A stretch of DNA of 35,247 nucleotides from positions 1-35,247 of the forward strand of contig NZ_JAFBDH010000013.1 in the NCBI RefSeq assembly GCF_016908115.1. Direction: 5' to 3'. Source of the stretch: Peptoniphilus gorbachii (GTDB lineage Bacteria; Bacillota; Clostridia; Tissierellales; Peptoniphilaceae). A program made the position numbers and the translations under genes. The notes beneath the pieces are model-generated. The model was not told the DNA's origin. It made no database searches and worked only from the letters and a program-made list of their open reading frames with translations. This document shows, piece after piece, positions 1-7,593 of this stretch; positions within the stretch are counted from its first letter, which is position 1, and every line of letters starts with the position of its first letter.

Positions 1-97
1 AAAGTGAAAACCAGCGCCTTGAGACGCTGGTTGGTATCACTCGGGCTTATAGCCCGTGATCAAACCACCCGTTTTACGGGTGGTTATGATTTTGTCA
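1..97 (+). mobile_element. Probable right end of an IS200/IS605-type element
   Basis: Three tight GC-rich hairpins follow each other in an otherwise very AT-rich region: CCAGCG (11-16) with CGCTGG (25-30), CGGGCT (42-47) with AGCCCG (51-56) enclosed by an ATCA/TGAT pair, and AACCACCCG (63-71) with CGGGTGGTT (77-85). Stacked subterminal hairpins of this kind are typical of the ends of single-strand-transposing IS200/IS605 elements. The opposite edge of the window holds a clear IS200 transposase start with a similar ACCCG hairpin. No transposase sequence is visible here, so the element body would lie to the left of the window. From 98 to 267 I see only AT-rich sequence with no convincing gene. 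Confidence 0.45.
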
Positions 98-267
98 GTT
101 TTTATTGGAAGATAAAAATTAATAGAGTAAATAATTTTTAAGAATATGGGAAGTTTAAATTTTGGATAATTTTTAAAGACAAGAGAAATTTGTTGACAGA
201 AAAAAAGTGAGTTAAGTAATAAAAAGCTGATGAATAAAGATTTATTGAATAGAAAAAATTATGAATA

Positions 268-302
268 AGAAAAAAATAAGCGTGGCATAAAGCACACGCT
301 TA
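268..302 (-). terminator. Intrinsic terminator of the flavin reductase-like/yjiH operon
   Basis: The arms TAAGCGTG (277-284) and CACGCTTA (295-302) form a perfect 8-bp stem with a 10-nt loop. On the minus strand the stem is followed by a T-rich run. It lies about 30 bases after the stop codon at 334. Confidence 0.75.
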
Positions 303-333
303 CTTTTTATATTTCCTTTTCATTACGCACTAA

Positions 334-1005
334 TTATTTTCCAGCTATACCTTCAAGTCCCTTGTCAACAAGAGCTTGCTTTTCTGGGTCAATCTTTGGT
401 GTATCCATAGTGAATGAGTTGTCTACAACTGTGAAGTCAAAGTAGCCAAGTCTTGCCACTGGTCTAATTTTACAAATATCAAGTTTGTCTTCATCTGTTA
501 TAAATTTGTCGTCAATATGAATTCCAATAACTTCTCCAATTATAATATCAATTGTGTTAAGTGAGTCAACACCTGGAAGTCTTAATGTTTGAACATATTT
601 GATTTCGTATTGAACAGGTGAGCCCTTAACTCTTGCAACATCTACAAGATTTGATTTTTCTTTTTCAAGACCACAGTGTTCAAACTTGTCCATGTATCCT
701 TCTGAAGCAATTGAAGATTCGTTCATAGCTTGAGCTAGGTCTTCAGTTACCATGTTGTAAACAAATTCTCCAGTTCTTTCAATGTTTTTTACAGTGTTTT
801 TTCTGTCACCAAAAACATTTTGGTTAGCTGAGAATAAAACTAGTGGTGGGTCAAAAGTCAAGTTAGTAAATTGTGAATATGGTGCAAGGTCATCTGTACC
901 ATCTGGATTTTTTGTTGAAATCCAACCAATTACTCTTGGCACTGTACATGATTTAAATGGGTTCTTCTTTAGTCCGTGGTTATTTTTCTTAGGTTCGTAA
1001 AACAT
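334..1005 (-). CDS. Flavin reductase-like domain protein (DIM6/NTAB family)
   Basis: This 223-residue protein resembles the FMN-binding flavin reductase-like family, small split-barrel proteins that hold FMN and pass electrons from reduced pyridine nucleotides to flavin or other acceptors in the cytosol. Visible features are the N-terminal segment CTVPRVIGWISTKN, then DLAPYSQFTNLTFDPPLVLFS, which fits the family's flavin-binding loop, and a central motif with KNIERTGEFVYNM. The ATG at 1005 is chosen over the one at 1065 because AAAAGGAG lies just before it, and the longer version would overlap the upstream gene. The gene starts 14 bases after the yjiH stop, so the two are likely co-transcribed. 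The substrate is unknown. Confidence 0.8.
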   Translation of the reverse strand: MFYEPKKNNHGLKKNPFKSCTVPRVIGWISTKNPDGTDDLAPYSQFTNLTFDPPLVLFSANQNVFGDRKNTVKNIERTGEFVYNMVTEDLAQAMNESSIASEGYMDKFEHCGLEKEKSNLVDVARVKGSPVQYEIKYVQTLRLPGVDSLNTIDIIIGEVIGIHIDDKFITDEDKLDICKIRPVARLGYFDFTVVDNSFTMDTPKIDPEKQALVDKGLEGIAGK

Positions 1006-1019
1006 AAATTTTCTCCTTT

Positions 1020-2351
1020 TTATTTTATTATTAGATATGCGATAGGCGTCGTTATTAAGAAACAAAATACAGTTCTTTCAAACCATACTATTACTAAGTC
1101 CTTAATAGAAACTTCTATATCAGAAGCTACAATTGTTGGAATTGTAGTTGAGAACATAATTACTTGAGCAACACTCATTACAGAAATTATAAATCTTGTA
1201 ACAAGAGGTGCCTTAGTTACTACCATTACTGGTAAAAACATTTCTGCTAAGCCAAGCATTGCTGCCTTAGCTGCTAGTAGGGGTTCAGGTATTCTAAGTA
1301 AAAGTGTTATTGGATATAAAATGTATCCAAAGTAGTCAAATACTTGTGTGTAGTTTGCGATTATCAGTGCTATAAGTCCAATTGACATGAAGTTTGGAAG
1401 AACTTCAAATACTAAATTAAAGGAATCTAGCACATTTTTTGTAGTTCTAGGTATAACTGGACCAGCTTCTTTACAAAGGCTAAGACCTTCGTTAAGAGAT
1501 GCGAAAAATAAATTTCCTTCTAACTTTTCTTCTGGGTAACCTTCTTTGTTTTCATAATAAGTATTAGGTGCTGTTGAAATTGGTGGGATTCTTACAGTTA
1601 TGGCACTTAGTGCAAAGGTAACAAAGAGCGAAACAAATACATATTCAGCCCAATAGTCCATGAGATCTGTTGTGTTTGCAATTACTATTAAAAATGAAAT
1701 TGCAACTGTAGTAAATCCAGTTACTACTGCCATTGCTTCTCTTAGAGTGTATTTTCTCTCCTTGTATAAGTCGTCTGTCATCATAACTCCAACTGCAGTT
1801 GAGCCCATGAAAGCTGCTACAGCAATTACTGCAGTTCTTCCAGGAGTTTTCCAAATTGCTCTCATTATAGGTCTTAAAAAGTTTCCTATAAAGTCAATAA
1901 AACCATAGTCCATTAAGAATGTAATAAAAATTGCAGATATTGGAATAAGTGTGCCAACTTGAATTGCAAGAGAGTTAAATAAAAATGGACCGTGGTCATC
2001 TCTTGCCACTGCTTCAGGTGCAAAGCCTGAGAACAAATAAATTGTGAAAAAAGCTCCCACAAGTTTTGTAATTGAAAAGACAATGGAAACCTTGTCTTCC
2101 TTCCATGTTCCCTTTACAAATGGTCTTATTGCTCCAATCATTATTATTATGAAGGCATAGGCTGTTGCAAGTTTAGGGAAGCTCTTAATAAATAGTGAAA
2201 TGACAAATTCTAGTGGAATTGTTGATGAACCATTTACCTTTATTGGTATAAAAAAGGCAAATATTCCAATTGCACTTAAAACAATAAATTTAAGCAGCAA
2301 TGCTGGGTCCTTATAAAGTTTCTCATCTCTATGTATAGTTTTTTCTTCCAT
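1020..2351 (-). CDS. YjiH family membrane protein with nucleoside-recognition (Gate) domain
   Basis: This is a 443-residue integral membrane protein with roughly nine to ten hydrophobic segments from about residue 20 to the C-terminus. Sequence such as FIGNFLRPIMRAIWKTPGRTAVIAV followed by FMGSTAVGVMMTDDLY matches the YjiH group (COG3314), which carries the Gate domain also found in nucleoside transporters and spore maturation proteins. What it transports is not established for the family. A strong AAGGAGGAAA site precedes the ATG. It is the first gene of a two-gene unit with the flavin-reductase-like gene and is transcribed away from the AraC-type regulator at 2484, which makes that regulator a reasonable candidate controller. 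Confidence 0.8.
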   Translation of the reverse strand: MEEKTIHRDEKLYKDPALLLKFIVLSAIGIFAFFIPIKVNGSSTIPLEFVISLFIKSFPKLATAYAFIIIMIGAIRPFVKGTWKEDKVSIVFSITKLVGAFFTIYLFSGFAPEAVARDDHGPFLFNSLAIQVGTLIPISAIFITFLMDYGFIDFIGNFLRPIMRAIWKTPGRTAVIAVAAFMGSTAVGVMMTDDLYKERKYTLREAMAVVTGFTTVAISFLIVIANTTDLMDYWAEYVFVSLFVTFALSAITVRIPPISTAPNTYYENKEGYPEEKLEGNLFFASLNEGLSLCKEAGPVIPRTTKNVLDSFNLVFEVLPNFMSIGLIALIIANYTQVFDYFGYILYPITLLLRIPEPLLAAKAAMLGLAEMFLPVMVVTKAPLVTRFIISVMSVAQVIMFSTTIPTIVASDIEVSIKDLVIVWFERTVFCFLITTPIAYLIIK

Positions 2352-2414
2352 AGATTTCCTCCTTTTGACTTAATAATATCCTTTTCCCCACATGAAATAC
2401 ATGGAATATATTAC

Positions 2415-2443
2415 TTTTGATTTTAAAGTTTTTGCTTTATAAT
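2415..2443 (+). promoter_or_regulatory. Candidate promoter of the AraC-type regulator
   Basis: A perfect TATAAT lies at 2438-2443. Upstream is TTTTGA (2415-2420, 17-nt spacer) or TTGATT (2417-2422, 15-nt spacer). The start codon is about 40 bases downstream. The intergenic region is shared with the divergent yjiH promoter. Confidence 0.5.
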
Positions 2444-2483
2444 GTAGTTATGATAAAGTGATGCGAGATGAGGAGGGATAATT

Positions 2484-3698
2484 TTGGAGGAAAATCTTCT
2501 TTTATACGATATTATTACCAAGGAATACATTTATAACTTAATCTATGGAGACCTTTCTCGAGCAAAACTATTTCAGTCCACCTTCAATAAGTATGAGCTT
2601 GACCTAAACACAAATTACATATTGACTGTAATGTACGATGATTTTTGGAAAGTTTGCAAGAATAGAGATAACCACTATCGCTACAATTTAAAGGGGAAGC
2701 TTTTACAATACACCAGAGAACTCCTAAGTGATTACAAAACTATATCTACTACCCTTACTGGTACAGACAAAATTATTATCTTTTTGGACTGCCAAGGACT
2801 AGATGAAGACGATGCCTATAACTTAAGTGAGACTGTTGCTGAAAAAATTATAAATAACTTAAAGAAAAGCCTAAGCAACACAGTGAGTATTGGCATAAGC
2901 TCCTATTGTCATAGCAATAAAGACCTAGTAAGAGGCTACGAGGAGTCCTTTTCTTCGCTTGAAAATATTTTTAACAAGGGCAGAGGCAAAATTTTAAGAC
3001 CAAGTGCCAATAATATAAGCGTAGACAAAAATTATAAGTCTCAAATTGACAAAAAAATCTATGAATTGTTGATAAAAATTGGTCTTCAAGATAAAGAAAG
3101 CTCCTACCAAGTAATTGATGAAATGTTAGACGAGATGATTGCGAGAAATATGACAGAGGACTACATTAAGTCCAACGTCATAAGACTTTTGGTAGAAGTG
3201 ATAAATTATTTTAACAGAGAAAACTCAAAATCTGACCTATCTATAATAACTGTAAAAGCAATTGAGACCATAGTTGGCGCCAATAACATCCAAGACATAA
3301 ATAGAGTCATAAAAAAAACAGTGGACCTGATAAATTCAGAACTTGAAAGTGAAGACGAACTTGAACTTGCCATGAATAACGCAAAATCCTATATTGAAAA
3401 ATATTACATGGAAGACATTAGCCTCGATCAAATTTCTCTTGTGGCTGGCTACAGCAAAAGTCACTTCTCAAGAAGTTTTAAACAGTATCTAGGTATAAAC
3501 TTTTCAAAATATTTAATAAAGATAAGAATTTACAATGCAGAAAAATTAATTACAAATTCTGACAAGACAATTCAAGACATATCCCTAGACGTCGGCTTTA
3601 ATGACTACTCTTATTTTTCCAAGGCCTTTAAAGATATTTACGGCATTAGTCCCAAGGATTATAGAGATAAAATAAGTAAAGACTCACAGTCTGTGTGA
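2484..3698 (+). CDS. AraC-family regulator, YesN-like but without receiver domain
   Basis: This is a 404-residue cytosolic DNA-binding regulator. The C-terminal hundred residues hold two helix-turn-helix motifs of the AraC/XylS type: ISLDQISLVAGYSKSHFSRSFK, then TIQDISLDVGFNDYSYFSKAFK ending in the hallmark GISPKDYR. The middle (about residues 60-165) resembles the degenerate GGDEF-like region of YesN-type response regulators, including VSIGISS. There is no N-terminal receiver domain and no phospho-acceptor aspartate block, so it is not a normal two-component partner. The TTG at 2484 is chosen as start because AGGAGGG lies 6 bases upstream. Its stop codon sits inside its own terminator hairpin. 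Its target is probably the divergent yjiH operon (inference). Confidence 0.8.
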   Translation: MEENLLLYDIITKEYIYNLIYGDLSRAKLFQSTFNKYELDLNTNYILTVMYDDFWKVCKNRDNHYRYNLKGKLLQYTRELLSDYKTISTTLTGTDKIIIFLDCQGLDEDDAYNLSETVAEKIINNLKKSLSNTVSIGISSYCHSNKDLVRGYEESFSSLENIFNKGRGKILRPSANNISVDKNYKSQIDKKIYELLIKIGLQDKESSYQVIDEMLDEMIARNMTEDYIKSNVIRLLVEVINYFNRENSKSDLSIITVKAIETIVGANNIQDINRVIKKTVDLINSELESEDELELAMNNAKSYIEKYYMEDISLDQISLVAGYSKSHFSRSFKQYLGINFSKYLIKIRIYNAEKLITNSDKTIQDISLDVGFNDYSYFSKAFKDIYGISPKDYRDKISKDSQSV

Positions 3699-3710
3699 GT
3701 CTTTGTTTTT
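3678..3710. terminator. Terminator between convergent genes
   Basis: An 11-bp perfect stem (3678-3688 with 3694-3704) with a 5-nt loop is followed by GTTTTT on the plus strand. The stop codon of the AraC-type gene (3696-3698) lies in the 3' arm. The minus-strand T-run is weaker but could also serve the convergent hydrolase gene. Confidence 0.8.
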
Positions 3711-4605
3711 ATTTTAAAATTTTTATTATTTCCTCTTGTGCTTCTCTTCCTTCTTTGAAGATTGATAAAAGTGGATAGCAGTGGCAAAGTCCCTTACCCA
3801 CAATTAATTTATATTTTACGTCATAACTTTTTAGGGCAGCTTCAAAAAGTGGGGCGAAGGCATAAATCACTTCATAAGATCCATAGTAAAGATAAGTCAT
3901 TGGGAAATTTTTAAAGTTTCCCCTAAAGGGATAAAGCATATAGTCTGGCACATCTTCATCCTTTGTCATAATATTTTTTGCAGTTTCAAAATATTTGTAG
4001 TCGACTATAATATCTTTTTCATTTAATTTTTTAAGAGTATCCATGTCAAGCTCATCACATAGACAGCCACCTGCAGAAGATGCGATAATTTCTCTTGGCA
4101 TTCTTATGTCTAAATTATTTTCATTTATGTAAAGGAAAATTCCAAGAGCTAGGGAGGCTCCAGAAGAAAAACCAATAACAGAAAGAGACTCCTTGTCGTA
4201 GATTTTTGTCATCTCCTCGTAAAGTTTTACCGTTGAAGCATAAGTTTTAACTATGCTATTTTCTATGCAAAGAGGATAAAAATAAAAGTAGACATCCTTT
4301 CCCGTCTTGCGACAAATTTTTTTCGCCAGAGAAAGGTCCCTCTTGTCGGGATTTGTTATGTAACCACCGCCAAATAAATATAAAATTGCGCCAGGTCTTT
4401 TATTTTTTGAATGAAGAATGATTAATCTTTGAGATAAAAATGTTTTATCTTCAAAATAAAGATCCTCTTCATCAGAAATTTTAAAGCTTGGCTTTTGATT
4501 TTGCTTTCTGGCATAATTTAAAATTGTGTCCTCTGGAAGGAGAAATATTTTTTTTAGTCTAATTAATTTTACAAATTTTTCAAGAATTTTATATGTAAAG
4601 CTCAT
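3709..4605 (-). CDS. Alpha/beta hydrolase (hormone-sensitive lipase/esterase type)
   Basis: This is a 298-residue enzyme of the alpha/beta hydrolase fold, probably a carboxylesterase-like cytosolic enzyme of unknown substrate. The oxyanion-hole segment is LFGGGYI (residues 78-83), a variant of the HGGG loop of the hormone-sensitive lipase family with Phe replacing His. The nucleophile elbow is GFSSG (145-149), with Ser147 as nucleophile. The likely catalytic His is H275 in GLCHCYP. The acidic member appears to be Glu245 (GSYEVIYAF), where most relatives have Asp. GGGGAGGTAG just before the ATG supports the start. It is convergent with the AraC-type gene and stands alone. Confidence 0.8.
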   Translation of the reverse strand: MSFTYKILEKFVKLIRLKKIFLLPEDTILNYARKQNQKPSFKISDEEDLYFEDKTFLSQRLIILHSKNKRPGAILYLFGGGYITNPDKRDLSLAKKICRKTGKDVYFYFYPLCIENSIVKTYASTVKLYEEMTKIYDKESLSVIGFSSGASLALGIFLYINENNLDIRMPREIIASSAGGCLCDELDMDTLKKLNEKDIIVDYKYFETAKNIMTKDEDVPDYMLYPFRGNFKNFPMTYLYYGSYEVIYAFAPLFEAALKSYDVKYKLIVGKGLCHCYPLLSIFKEGREAQEEIIKILK

Positions 4606-4631
4606 GGCTACCTCCCCATTTTCAAGGCGAT

Positions 4632-4650
4632 TTTATCACTTTATGATAAA
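4632..4650. repeat. Perfect inverted repeat upstream of the hydrolase gene
   Basis: TTTATCA (4632-4638) and TGATAAA (4644-4650) are separated by 5 bases. The repeat lies about 30 bases upstream of the hydrolase start and could be a dimeric repressor site. A second small hairpin, GCAAC/GTTGC (4705-4719), lies nearby. Confidence 0.35.
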
Positions 4651-4764
4651 TAAATTTATAAAAAATTTGGCATAATTTATTTAAATTTAAAGAAAAGACA
4701 TCATGCAACCAAAAGTTGCGCCCTATTTGCTTGTTATGATTTTATTTTTTTGTTATCCTTTCTA

Positions 4765-4790
4765 TATAAAATAACTTTATAAAATAACTT
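4765..4790. repeat. Tandem 13-bp repeat, two copies
   Basis: TATAAAATAACTT occurs twice, head to tail, without mismatch (4765-4777 and 4778-4790). It lies in the promoter region of the XRE regulator at 4863 and could be a paired binding site or simple replication slippage. Confidence 0.5.
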
Positions 4791-4862
4791 TTAATTATAA
4801 ATCTTTTGAAAAAATTATAATAAAATAAAAATTAAGACAAAAAATTAAGGCGAGTGAAAATT

Positions 4863-5417
4863 ATGTATGGAGAAAAAATTAAAGCTAAAAGAAGGGAACT
4901 ACATTTATCTCAAGAAGATCTGGCAAATAAAATTTTTGTAACAAGACAAGCCATTTCAAAATGGGAAAATGACAAAGCCACTCCAACTATGACAAATTTA
5001 AGGGAACTTTCTGAAGTTTTTGACGTTGACATGGCATATTTTATTGGCGAAGGCGAAAAAACTATAGATGATAAAAAAATTAATGACACTAAAGAAGTAG
5101 ATGGAAAAAAATTAGTCCTTGAGGGAATAGGAAATATTTTTATTTACGCCTGCCTTTGCTTTATTGGAATTTTCTTTTACGCAGTTTATTATTATGGAAT
5201 AATGGATAGGCTATTGGGCTTAAATCCAAAGGAAATGCCCCATCTTATCCTTACGATTTACATGATAATAGCAGTTATAGCATTTCCCCAAGCTTATAAG
5301 GATCTTGCTTACAAATTAGATGGACTTGAATACAATTTGTTTTCAAAAGTTGTCCTACCTATTGTATATATTTTTGCTCCTCTAATAGTTTTTTACTACA
5401 TCATAAAAAAATCATAA
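4863..5417 (+). CDS. Membrane-anchored XRE-family transcriptional regulator
   Basis: This is a 184-residue protein with an N-terminal Cro/C1-type helix-turn-helix (about residues 3-60; LSQEDLANKIFVTRQAISKW is the recognition region). A short linker leads to a hydrophobic C-terminal half with about three membrane segments, around residues 90-110, 125-145 and 158-180. The layout of DNA-binding head plus membrane tail is common in Firmicutes and suggests a regulator held at the membrane or sensing an envelope signal. The ATG at 4863 is preferred to the GTG at 4854 because the AAGGCGAG site sits 9 bases before the ATG but abuts the GTG. It has its own terminator and appears monocistronic. Confidence 0.8.
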   Translation: MYGEKIKAKRRELHLSQEDLANKIFVTRQAISKWENDKATPTMTNLRELSEVFDVDMAYFIGEGEKTIDDKKINDTKEVDGKKLVLEGIGNIFIYACLCFIGIFFYAVYYYGIMDRLLGLNPKEMPHLILTIYMIIAVIAFPQAYKDLAYKLDGLEYNLFSKVVLPIVYIFAPLIVFYYIIKKS

Positions 5418-5427
5418 AAGAAAATTT

Positions 5428-5452
5428 AATCCACCAAGAGTGGATTTTTTTA
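5428..5452 (+). terminator. Intrinsic terminator after the XRE gene
   Basis: AATCCAC (5428-5434) pairs with GTGGATT (5440-5446) around the loop CAAGA, followed by a run of T. Confidence 0.85.
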
Positions 5453-5480
5453 TATTGAAATAGATTTAAAAGAAGCCATG

Positions 5481-5489
5481 TGTTAAAAT
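5481..5489 (+). promoter_or_regulatory. Extended -10 promoter of the mgtE leader
   Basis: TGTTAAAAT gives the extended TGn element joined to TAAAAT (5484-5489). No good -35 is seen at 17 nt. Transcription would begin near 5496, just before the leader ORF's ribosome binding site. Confidence 0.45.
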
Positions 5490-5511
5490 AAGTCTATATG
5501 GAGGTGTTTAC

Positions 5512-5580
5512 ATGGATACCAGTCGACCCTGGAGAAAATGTATTAGTCTATGCGATAAAGGAGAAATCTCAAAGATTTAG
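5512..5580 (+). CDS. Possible 22-residue leader peptide upstream of mgtE
   Basis: The ATG at 5512 has GGAGGTG 5 bases upstream, a better site than many real genes here have. The ORF runs 22 codons to TAG at 5578. The peptide begins MDTSRPWRKC and contains two Cys, one Trp, one Pro and several charged residues. Leader peptides are known to control Mg2+ uptake genes in enterobacteria (mgtL upstream of mgtA), where ribosome behaviour senses Mg2+; whether this is a parallel case is inference. It may instead be a chance ORF inside a structured RNA. Confidence 0.35.
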   Translation: MDTSRPWRKCISLCDKGEISKI

Positions 5581-5613
5581 CAAAAGCTAAGTCTATTTTA
5601 CCATGCCTCTTTA

Positions 5614-5637
5614 CCGCTTAGACAGCGGATTTTTTTA
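5614..5637 (+). terminator. Terminator-like hairpin in the mgtE leader
   Basis: CCGCT (5614-5618) pairs with AGCGG (5624-5628) around TAGAC and is followed by ATTTTTTT. The stem is short but all GC-rich. Lying between leader and gene, it would have to be bypassed for mgtE expression. Confidence 0.55.
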
Positions 5638-5659
5638 TGCCAAAAATTAAGGAGGCTTT

Positions 5660-6982
5660 ATGAAAAATTACAACAGAGAAGAATTATTAAAAACACAGGA
5701 CCTAATAAATAAAATGGATCCTGTTGATATCGCAGAAAAACTAGAGGACCTTTCAAAGGAAGAAGTTGCCATTTGGATAAAACTTTTGAATAAAGATTTA
5801 TTGGCAGATGCCTTTTCCCTTTTACCAAGAGATAAAAAAATTGAAATAATTGGTTCTCTCTCCCAAGAAAAAATTATGTCCCTTATGAAGGACTTGGAAG
5901 AAGATGAACTTGTTGACACTTTGCAAGAATTGCCAGCTAACATGGTTAGAAAGCTCATGAACCAATTTATAGAAGAAGAAAGAAGACCAGTTATAAATGA
6001 ACTTTTAGGTTATCCAAAAGAATCTGTTGGTTCTATTATGTCTGTTGGCTTTATCTTTGTAAAAAAATCAGCAACTCCAACAGAAGCACTGGAAAGAATA
6101 ATCCACTCAGAACTAGATGCAGATAGACTAGAACAAGTTTGGGTTACAAATGAATCCTTGGTCCTTATAGGTTATGTAAACCTAGCTGACCTTCTTCGTA
6201 ATAGAAATAAAAACATTGAAGAATTTATGCACCCAATAAATTCCAGCGTCTATGCCACAGATGACCAAGAAGTTGTTGCTAAGCTAGCCTTTAAGTATGA
6301 CCTATCAGAAATACCTGTAACAGATTCTGAAGGTAGACTTGTTGGTATAGTTCCTGTAGAATGGGCTATCGACGTAATGCACGAAGAATACGAAGAAGAC
6401 CTTGCAAATATCCATGGTATTAGCGAATCTACACCAGAACACTATTGGGACAAGTCAGTTTTTAGACTTGCTAAAGATAGAACAATGTGGCTAATAATTT
6501 GCCTTGTTACGGCAACTTTTACTAGCTTTATAATAAAAAGATATGAAACACTTTTGGCATCAAGCGTAGCGCTCGCAGCCTACATTCCCATGCTAATGGA
6601 TTCAGGTGGAAACGCAGGCACACAATCATCTACTACAATCATTCGTGGAATTTACACAGGAGAAGTTGAGTTTAAAGAATTTTTAAGTGTAATGTTTAAG
6701 GAACTTCGCATTGGACTTATAGTTGGAGCAATACTTGTAATTGTAAATATAGTTAGAATGTCCATTCTTGACACAGTTGACCTTGGAGTTACACTTACAG
6801 TATCTGTAACACTTCTTACAACTATAGTTTTGTCAAAGATGATTGGAGGAATACTTCCACTAATAGCAGAAAAACTAAAAATTGACCCAACAATTATGGC
6901 AGGTCCACTTATTACAACCATAGTAGATACCCTTGTATTATTTGTATATTTTGAAGTGGCAACAATTTTAATAGGAGTTTAA
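5660..6982 (+). CDS. mgtE: Magnesium transporter MgtE
   Basis: This is a 440-residue Mg2+ channel of the inner membrane. An N-terminal helical domain (about residues 10-125, with EDLSKEEVAIWIKLL and EDELVDTLQELP) is followed by PKESVGSIMSVGFIFV and a pair of CBS domains (about 130-250). The C-terminal pore domain (about 270-440) has five membrane segments. MDSGGNAGTQSSTTIIR is the conserved family segment. In characterised MgtE proteins the cytosolic domains bind Mg2+ and close the pore when Mg2+ is plentiful. Length is normal for the family. GGAGGC precedes the ATG. The gene has its own structured leader and its own terminator, so it seems to be a single-gene unit. Confidence 0.95.
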   Translation: MKNYNREELLKTQDLINKMDPVDIAEKLEDLSKEEVAIWIKLLNKDLLADAFSLLPRDKKIEIIGSLSQEKIMSLMKDLEEDELVDTLQELPANMVRKLMNQFIEEERRPVINELLGYPKESVGSIMSVGFIFVKKSATPTEALERIIHSELDADRLEQVWVTNESLVLIGYVNLADLLRNRNKNIEEFMHPINSSVYATDDQEVVAKLAFKYDLSEIPVTDSEGRLVGIVPVEWAIDVMHEEYEEDLANIHGISESTPEHYWDKSVFRLAKDRTMWLIICLVTATFTSFIIKRYETLLASSVALAAYIPMLMDSGGNAGTQSSTTIIRGIYTGEVEFKEFLSVMFKELRIGLIVGAILVIVNIVRMSILDTVDLGVTLTVSVTLLTTIVLSKMIGGILPLIAEKLKIDPTIMAGPLITTIVDTLVLFVYFEVATILIGV

Positions 6983-6991
6983 AATTGAAAA

Positions 6992-7040
6992 AAAAATAAA
7001 GAGATAGAGGGAATCCAATTTATTCCCCTATCTCTTTTTT
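6992..7040. terminator. Bidirectional terminator between mgtE and the lipoprotein gene
   Basis: AAAGAGATAG (6997-7006) plus the following AGGGAAT pair with ATTCCCCTATCTCTTT (7022-7037), with one bulged base. T-runs lie on both sides, so it can end transcription from both convergent genes. It overlaps the last codons of the lipoprotein gene only slightly. Confidence 0.85.
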
Positions 7041-7476
7041 AATTATTTATAAAATTTTCTAGGTTTTCTTTATTTTCTGATATTTTGTCAAGACTTGTCT
7101 CTTCTTTTTGAAGTTCCTTTTCTACATCAGATCTAGTAAAGCTAAAGATTTCTTTTTCATCTTCATCTACATAATATAAATTGTCTAAATTTTTTATTAG
7201 GGCAAAAGTTATTGCTGCATTTTTAAATAAGTCTTCTCTTTCTAGGTCTTTATAATTTTTGCAGAAGATTTTTAAGCCATAAGGTTCTTTTTCTGATAGG
7301 ATCTTTATCTCTCCTGTCTTTAAATTTTTAGGATAAATCTCTTTAGAAACTATTTGTGAAACCTTTGTATTGTCTCCCACAAAATCTGTTTTAAAATCAT
7401 ATAGGTCCTTTTCTTTTTTATTGCAAGAAGAAAATATTAAAAGAAGGGCAAAAATTATTGGTATAAATTTTTTCAT
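7039..7476 (-). CDS. Lipoprotein, DUF4825-like
   Basis: This 145-residue exported lipoprotein has a signal peptide with a KK start, a hydrophobic stretch and the lipobox IFSSC, with Cys18 the lipid-modified residue. The mature part contains TDFVGDNTKVSQIV, which resembles the start of the DUF4825 domain found in lipoproteins and regulator-linked membrane proteins of Firmicutes. The rest is acidic and lysine-rich, with a C-terminal helix suited to a coiled coil. No enzymatic motif is seen. AGAGGTGATA precedes the ATG. It appears to be transcribed alone; the function is unknown. Confidence 0.7.
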   Translation of the reverse strand: MKKFIPIIFALLLIFSSCNKKEKDLYDFKTDFVGDNTKVSQIVSKEIYPKNLKTGEIKILSEKEPYGLKIFCKNYKDLEREDLFKNAAITFALIKNLDNLYYVDEDEKEIFSFTRSDVEKELQKEETSLDKISENKENLENFINN

Positions 7477-7502
7477 ACTATCACCTCTTTACTAAATTAT
7501 AG

Positions 7503-7532
7503 CAAAAAAATAAAAAGTCGCCAGGACTTTTT
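7503..7532 (-). terminator. Terminator at the end of the wal-surE operon
   Basis: AAAAAGTC (7512-7519) pairs with GACTTTTT (7525-7532). On the minus strand a long T-run follows. It lies about 150 bases after the surE stop, leaving room for the small ORF at 7594-7665. Confidence 0.65.
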
Positions 7533-7593
7533 AAATCTCATTTTTTATGACTGTTCTAATATTATTTTTCGCAACTTACAATGTTTTTACACA

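Larger units (their letters stand above)
5496..5637 (+). promoter_or_regulatory. Candidate attenuator leader of mgtE
   Basis: Between the terminator at 5428 and mgtE lies a leader of about 140 nt that I cannot match to a known riboswitch, including the Mg2+-sensing M-box. It has a ribosome binding site and a 22-codon ORF. Small hairpins include CCAG/CTGG (5519-5532), AAATCT/AGATTT (5564-5578) and TTAGC/GCTAA (5577-5590), and a terminator-like hairpin lies at 5614. GAGG (5501-5504) and CATGG (5511-5515) can pair with CCATGCCTC (5601-5609). This would close the whole leader and mask the ORF's ribosome binding site and start, ending only 4 bases before the terminator. This is how an aptamer or leader-peptide attenuator could be built; the function is inferred. 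Confidence 0.45.

Noticed and set aside
1-97. CRISPR repeats or a tRNA in the GC-rich hairpins
   Set aside because: The three hairpins differ from each other, no spacer pattern exists and no cloverleaf or T-loop signature is seen.
193-222. Promoter-like TTGACA at 193
   Set aside because: There is no convincing -10 at the right distance and no plus-strand gene follows.
4854-4862. GTG start for the XRE regulator
   Set aside because: The ribosome site abuts it; the ATG at 4863 has proper spacing.
5496-5637. M-box Mg2+ riboswitch upstream of mgtE
   Set aside because: None of the conserved M-box segments is visible, although the position would suit. I therefore call it only a candidate leader.
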